Shown here piece by piece: positions 61,629-64,000 of a stretch of DNA of 64,000 nucleotides (its first letter is position 1; the number at the start of each line of letters is the position of its first letter). The position numbers and the translations under genes are program-made. The notes beneath the pieces were generated by a model. That model was not told where the DNA came from. It saw only the letters and a program-made list of their open reading frames with translations, and did not search any database. Source of the DNA: Curvibacter lanceolatus ATCC 14669 (GTDB lineage: Bacteria; Pseudomonadota; Gammaproteobacteria; Burkholderiales; Burkholderiaceae_C); NCBI RefSeq assembly GCF_000381265.1, contig NZ_KB906261.1, forward strand, positions 124,001-188,000, in the 5' to 3' direction.

Positions 61629-62348
61629 TCACAGTGCAGCGTTGTGGTAGACCTCCTGGACATCGTCCAGGTCTTCGATCATGTCGAGCAGCTTTTGCAT
61701 CTTGGCGGCGTCGTCGCCGGTCAACTCGATGGTGTTCTCGGCGCGCATGGTCACCTCGGCCACCTCGGGCGTCAGGCCGGCGGCCTCCAGGGCGTTCTTC
61801 ACGGCTTCAAAGTCGGCCGGCGCCGTCAGCACCTCGATGGCGCCGTCATCGCCCGTGATCACGTCTTCGGCCCCGGCTTCGAGGGCCACTTCCATCAGCT
61901 TGTCCTCGTCGGTGCCCGGCGCAAAGATCATCTGGCCACAGTGCTTGAACTGGAAAGCCACCGAGCCTTCGGTGCCCATGTTGCCGCCGTACTTGCTGAA
62001 GGCGTGGCGCACATCGGCCACGGTGCGCACACGGTTGTCGGTCATGGTGTCGACGATGATCGCGGCGCCGCCGATGCCATAGCCCTCGTAGCGGATTTCC
62101 TCGTAGCTCACGCCTTCGAGGTTGCCGGTGGCCTTGTCGATGTTGCGCTTGATGGTGTCGGCCGGCATGTTGGCGGCCTTGGCCTTGTCCACGGCCAGGC
62201 GCAAACGCGGGTTGATGGTCAGATCACCGCCACCGGCGCGTGCAGCCACCATGATTTCACGGATGACGCGGGTCCACACCTTGCCGCGCTTTTCATCCTG
62301 ACGGCCCTTGCGGTGTTGAATATTGGCCCATTTACTGTGTCCAGCCAC
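61629..62348 (-). CDS. YebC/PmpR-family transcriptional regulator
   Basis: Protein of 239 residues of the YebC/PmpR family: [18 protein letters not shown] start, [15 protein letters not shown] core and [14 protein letters not shown] motif. Members bind DNA as regulators (PmpR in Pseudomonas) or the ribosome at polyproline sites; which applies here cannot be seen. It is the first gene of the minus-strand operon yebC-purD-hemF-nadD-rsfS-rlmH-maf-rng-mutarotase and is divergent from the HerA-like ATPase, 62 bases away. Confidence 0.93.
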   Translation of the reverse strand: MAGHSKWANIQHRKGRQDEKRGKVWTRVIREIMVAARAGGGDLTINPRLRLAVDKAKAANMPADTIKRNIDKATGNLEGVSYEEIRYEGYGIGGAAIIVDTMTDNRVRTVADVRHAFSKYGGNMGTEGSVAFQFKHCGQMIFAPGTDEDKLMEVALEAGAEDVITGDDGAIEVLTAPADFEAVKNALEAAGLTPEVAEVTMRAENTIELTGDDAAKMQKLLDMIEDLDDVQEVYHNAAL

Positions 62349-62410
62349 GGGAGATTCCTTATTAATTGTTTAATCTATCGGGACCGATTTTACTTTTCGC
62401 CCACCCCACC

Positions 62411-63946
62411 ATGGCCGACCCGATCCTGATTGCCCAAAATGCCCACGCCCAATGCACCCTGCTGCCCAGCCTGGCCAACCGCCACGGACTGATCACAGGC
62501 GCCACCGGCACCGGCAAGACAGTCACCCTGCAAACCCTGGCCGAGAACTTCTCCCGCATCGGTGTGCCGGTGTTCATGGCCGATGTCAAGGGCGATCTGA
62601 CCGGCATCAGCCAGGCCGGCCAGATCAGCGGCAAGCTGGCCGCCGCCCTGAAAGAGCGCCAGCTTCCCACGCCCGAATCCCTGGCCTGCCCCACCACCTT
62701 GTGGGACGTTTTCGGCGAGCAAGGCCACCCGGTGCGGGCCACGGTGACTGACATGGGCCCCCTGCTGCTGGGGCGCATGCTCAACCTCAACGACACCCAG
62801 TGTGGCGTGCTGAACCTGGTCTTCAAGATCGCCGACGACCACGGCCTGGCCCTGCTCGACCTCAAGGACCTGCGCGCCATGCTGCAGCACGTGGCCGACA
62901 ACGCCTCGGAGTTCACCACCAGCTACGGCAACATCAGCGCCGCCAGCGTGGGCGCCATCCAGCGTGGGCTGCTGCAGATCGAGACCCAGGGCGGCGACAA
63001 GTTCTTCGGCGAGCCCATGCTCAACATCAGCGACCTGATGCAGACCGTGGACGGCCGTGGCGTGGTCAACATCCTGGCGGCCGACAAGCTGATGAACTCG
63101 CCGCGCCTGTACGCCACCTTTTTGCTGTGGATGCTGTCCGAGCTGTTCGAGCACCTGCCTGAGATCGGTGACCCCGACCAGCCCAAGCTGGTGTTCTTCT
63201 TTGACGAGGCCCACCTGCTGTTCAACGAGGCGCCCAAAGTGCTGGTCGAGCGCATCGAACTGGTGGTGCGCCTGGTGCGCTCCAAGGGCGTGGGCGTGTA
63301 TTTCGTCACCCAGAACCCGCTCGACATCCCCGACACCGTGCTGGCCCAGCTCGGCAACCGCGTGCAGCACGCGCTGCGCGCCTTCACCCCGCGCGATCAG
63401 AAGGCCGTCAAGGCCACCGCCCAGACCATGCGACCCAAGGCCGGCCTGGACATCGAGGCCGCCATCACCGAACTCGGCGTGGGCGAGGCCCTGATCAGCC
63501 TGCTGGACGCCAAGGGCCGCCCCTGCGAGACAGAGCGCGTCTACGTGCTGCCGCCCGGCAGCCAGATCGGCCCCATCACCCCGGCGCAACGCCAGGCCCT
63601 GCTGACAGGCTCGCTGGTGGCGGGCGTTTATGAAAAGGCGGTGGACCGCGAATCCGCCTACGAAGTGCTCCGAGGCCGCACCGCCAGCGCGCCACCGGCC
63701 CCGGCCCAGGGAACGGCCAAGCCCACCCTGCCCGGCCTCCAGCCGGGCAACACCCAGACTGGTGGCCCCGGCCTGGGCTCGGTGCTCAACGATGTGCTGT
63801 TCGGCACCACCGGCCCGCGGGGGGGCCACCACGACGGCCTGGCCCAGACCCTGGCCAAATCGGCCTTGCGCACCATGGGCTCCAGCGTGGGCAAGGAAAT
63901 CATCCGCGGCGTGCTGGGCGGCATCTTTGGCGGCAAGAGCCGCTGA
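62411..63946 (+). CDS. yjgR: HerA-like helicase domain protein (DUF853, YjgR family)
   Basis: P-loop ATPase of 511 residues of the DUF853 family, related to the HerA/FtsK class that moves or unwinds DNA; E. coli YjgR is about 500 residues and uncharacterised. Walker [10 protein letters not shown] is at residues 35-43, Walker [13 protein letters not shown] near 260 with the neighbouring arginine-containing helix. The C-terminus is Pro/Gly-rich and ends [14 protein letters not shown], a common tail of the family. I start at 62411 (MADPILIAQ). It is divergent from yebC. Confidence 0.88.
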   Translation: MADPILIAQNAHAQCTLLPSLANRHGLITGATGTGKTVTLQTLAENFSRIGVPVFMADVKGDLTGISQAGQISGKLAAALKERQLPTPESLACPTTLWDVFGEQGHPVRATVTDMGPLLLGRMLNLNDTQCGVLNLVFKIADDHGLALLDLKDLRAMLQHVADNASEFTTSYGNISAASVGAIQRGLLQIETQGGDKFFGEPMLNISDLMQTVDGRGVVNILAADKLMNSPRLYATFLLWMLSELFEHLPEIGDPDQPKLVFFFDEAHLLFNEAPKVLVERIELVVRLVRSKGVGVYFVTQNPLDIPDTVLAQLGNRVQHALRAFTPRDQKAVKATAQTMRPKAGLDIEAAITELGVGEALISLLDAKGRPCETERVYVLPPGSQIGPITPAQRQALLTGSLVAGVYEKAVDRESAYEVLRGRTASAPPAPAQGTAKPTLPGLQPGNTQTGGPGLGSVLNDVLFGTTGPRGGHHDGLAQTLAKSALRTMGSSVGKEIIRGVLGGIFGGKSR

Positions 63947-63964
63947 ACACCAGGGCCCCAGACC

Positions 63965-64000
63965 ATGACCGAATTGACCCTGCCCACCTACGCCGATGTC
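63965..64000 (+). CDS. Start of a gene cut by the window edge, possibly threo-3-hydroxyaspartate ammonia-lyase or threonine dehydratase-like
   Basis: Only the first 12 codons (MTELTLPTYADV) are inside the window, 18 bases after the preceding stop codon. The LPTYADV opening is common in PLP-dependent serine/threonine dehydratase-like proteins of this family of bacteria, but twelve residues are too few to name the gene. Confidence 0.35.
   Translation, partial: MTELTLPTYADV

Overview
The window is a chromosomal segment of a betaproteobacterium. Gene content and protein sequences point to the Burkholderiales, most likely the family Comamonadaceae. Base composition is GC-rich, codons favour G or C in third position, and the layouts (rimP-nusA-infB-rbfA-truB, guaB-guaA, ratA-rnfH opposite smpB, yebC-purD-hemF-nadD-rsfS-rlmH-maf-rng) are those of that order. 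I cannot resolve the genus. Coding density is high. There is one tRNA gene, no rRNA, and I see no insertion sequence, integrase, phage gene or CRISPR array.

Left part (1-12.6 kb): yciB, bolA and a periplasmic parvulin, closed by a good terminator. Then come an acyltransferase-like membrane protein, the tRNA/rRNA-type U32 protein RlhA, and a universal stress protein convergent with a Crp/Fnr regulator and preceded by an FNR-type operator. A long minus-strand run follows: paiB, a tiny membrane protein, a TadA fused to a haloalkane-dehalogenase-like domain, LD-carboxypeptidase, aldehyde dehydrogenase, flavin reductase, arfB and a small membrane protein.

Middle part (12.7-36.4 kb): a MacA-MacB-outer membrane factor efflux operon; guaB-guaA; ratA-rnfH divergent from smpB; a lipoprotein/ECF sigma/anti-sigma unit; a 3-hydroxyisobutyryl-CoA hydrolase-like enzyme with a DMT transporter; an MFS transporter; and a respiratory block cyoABCD-SURF1-regB-regA, in which a quinol oxidase is followed by a quinone-sensing redox two-component system.

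Right part (36.4-64 kb): the translation operon rimP-nusA-infB-rbfA-truB-typA; a thioredoxin-like protein; two c-type cytochromes without a dehydrogenase; an OafA-type acyltransferase; tRNA-Lys(TTT); tcdA; tolB-pal-cpoB without tolQRA next to it; an MsbA-type exporter; a decayed second copy of a hexose-6-phosphate mutarotase 3' end lying directly behind the intact gene; and the long operon yebC-purD-hemF-nadD-rsfS-rlmH-maf-rng-mutarotase. A HerA-like ATPase and the first codons of one more gene end the window.

The points I consider most worth checking are the TadA-haloalkane dehalogenase fusion, the FNR-type site and Crp/Fnr protein with three cysteines around the stress protein gene, the mutarotase remnant, and the histone-H1-like tail on RsfS.
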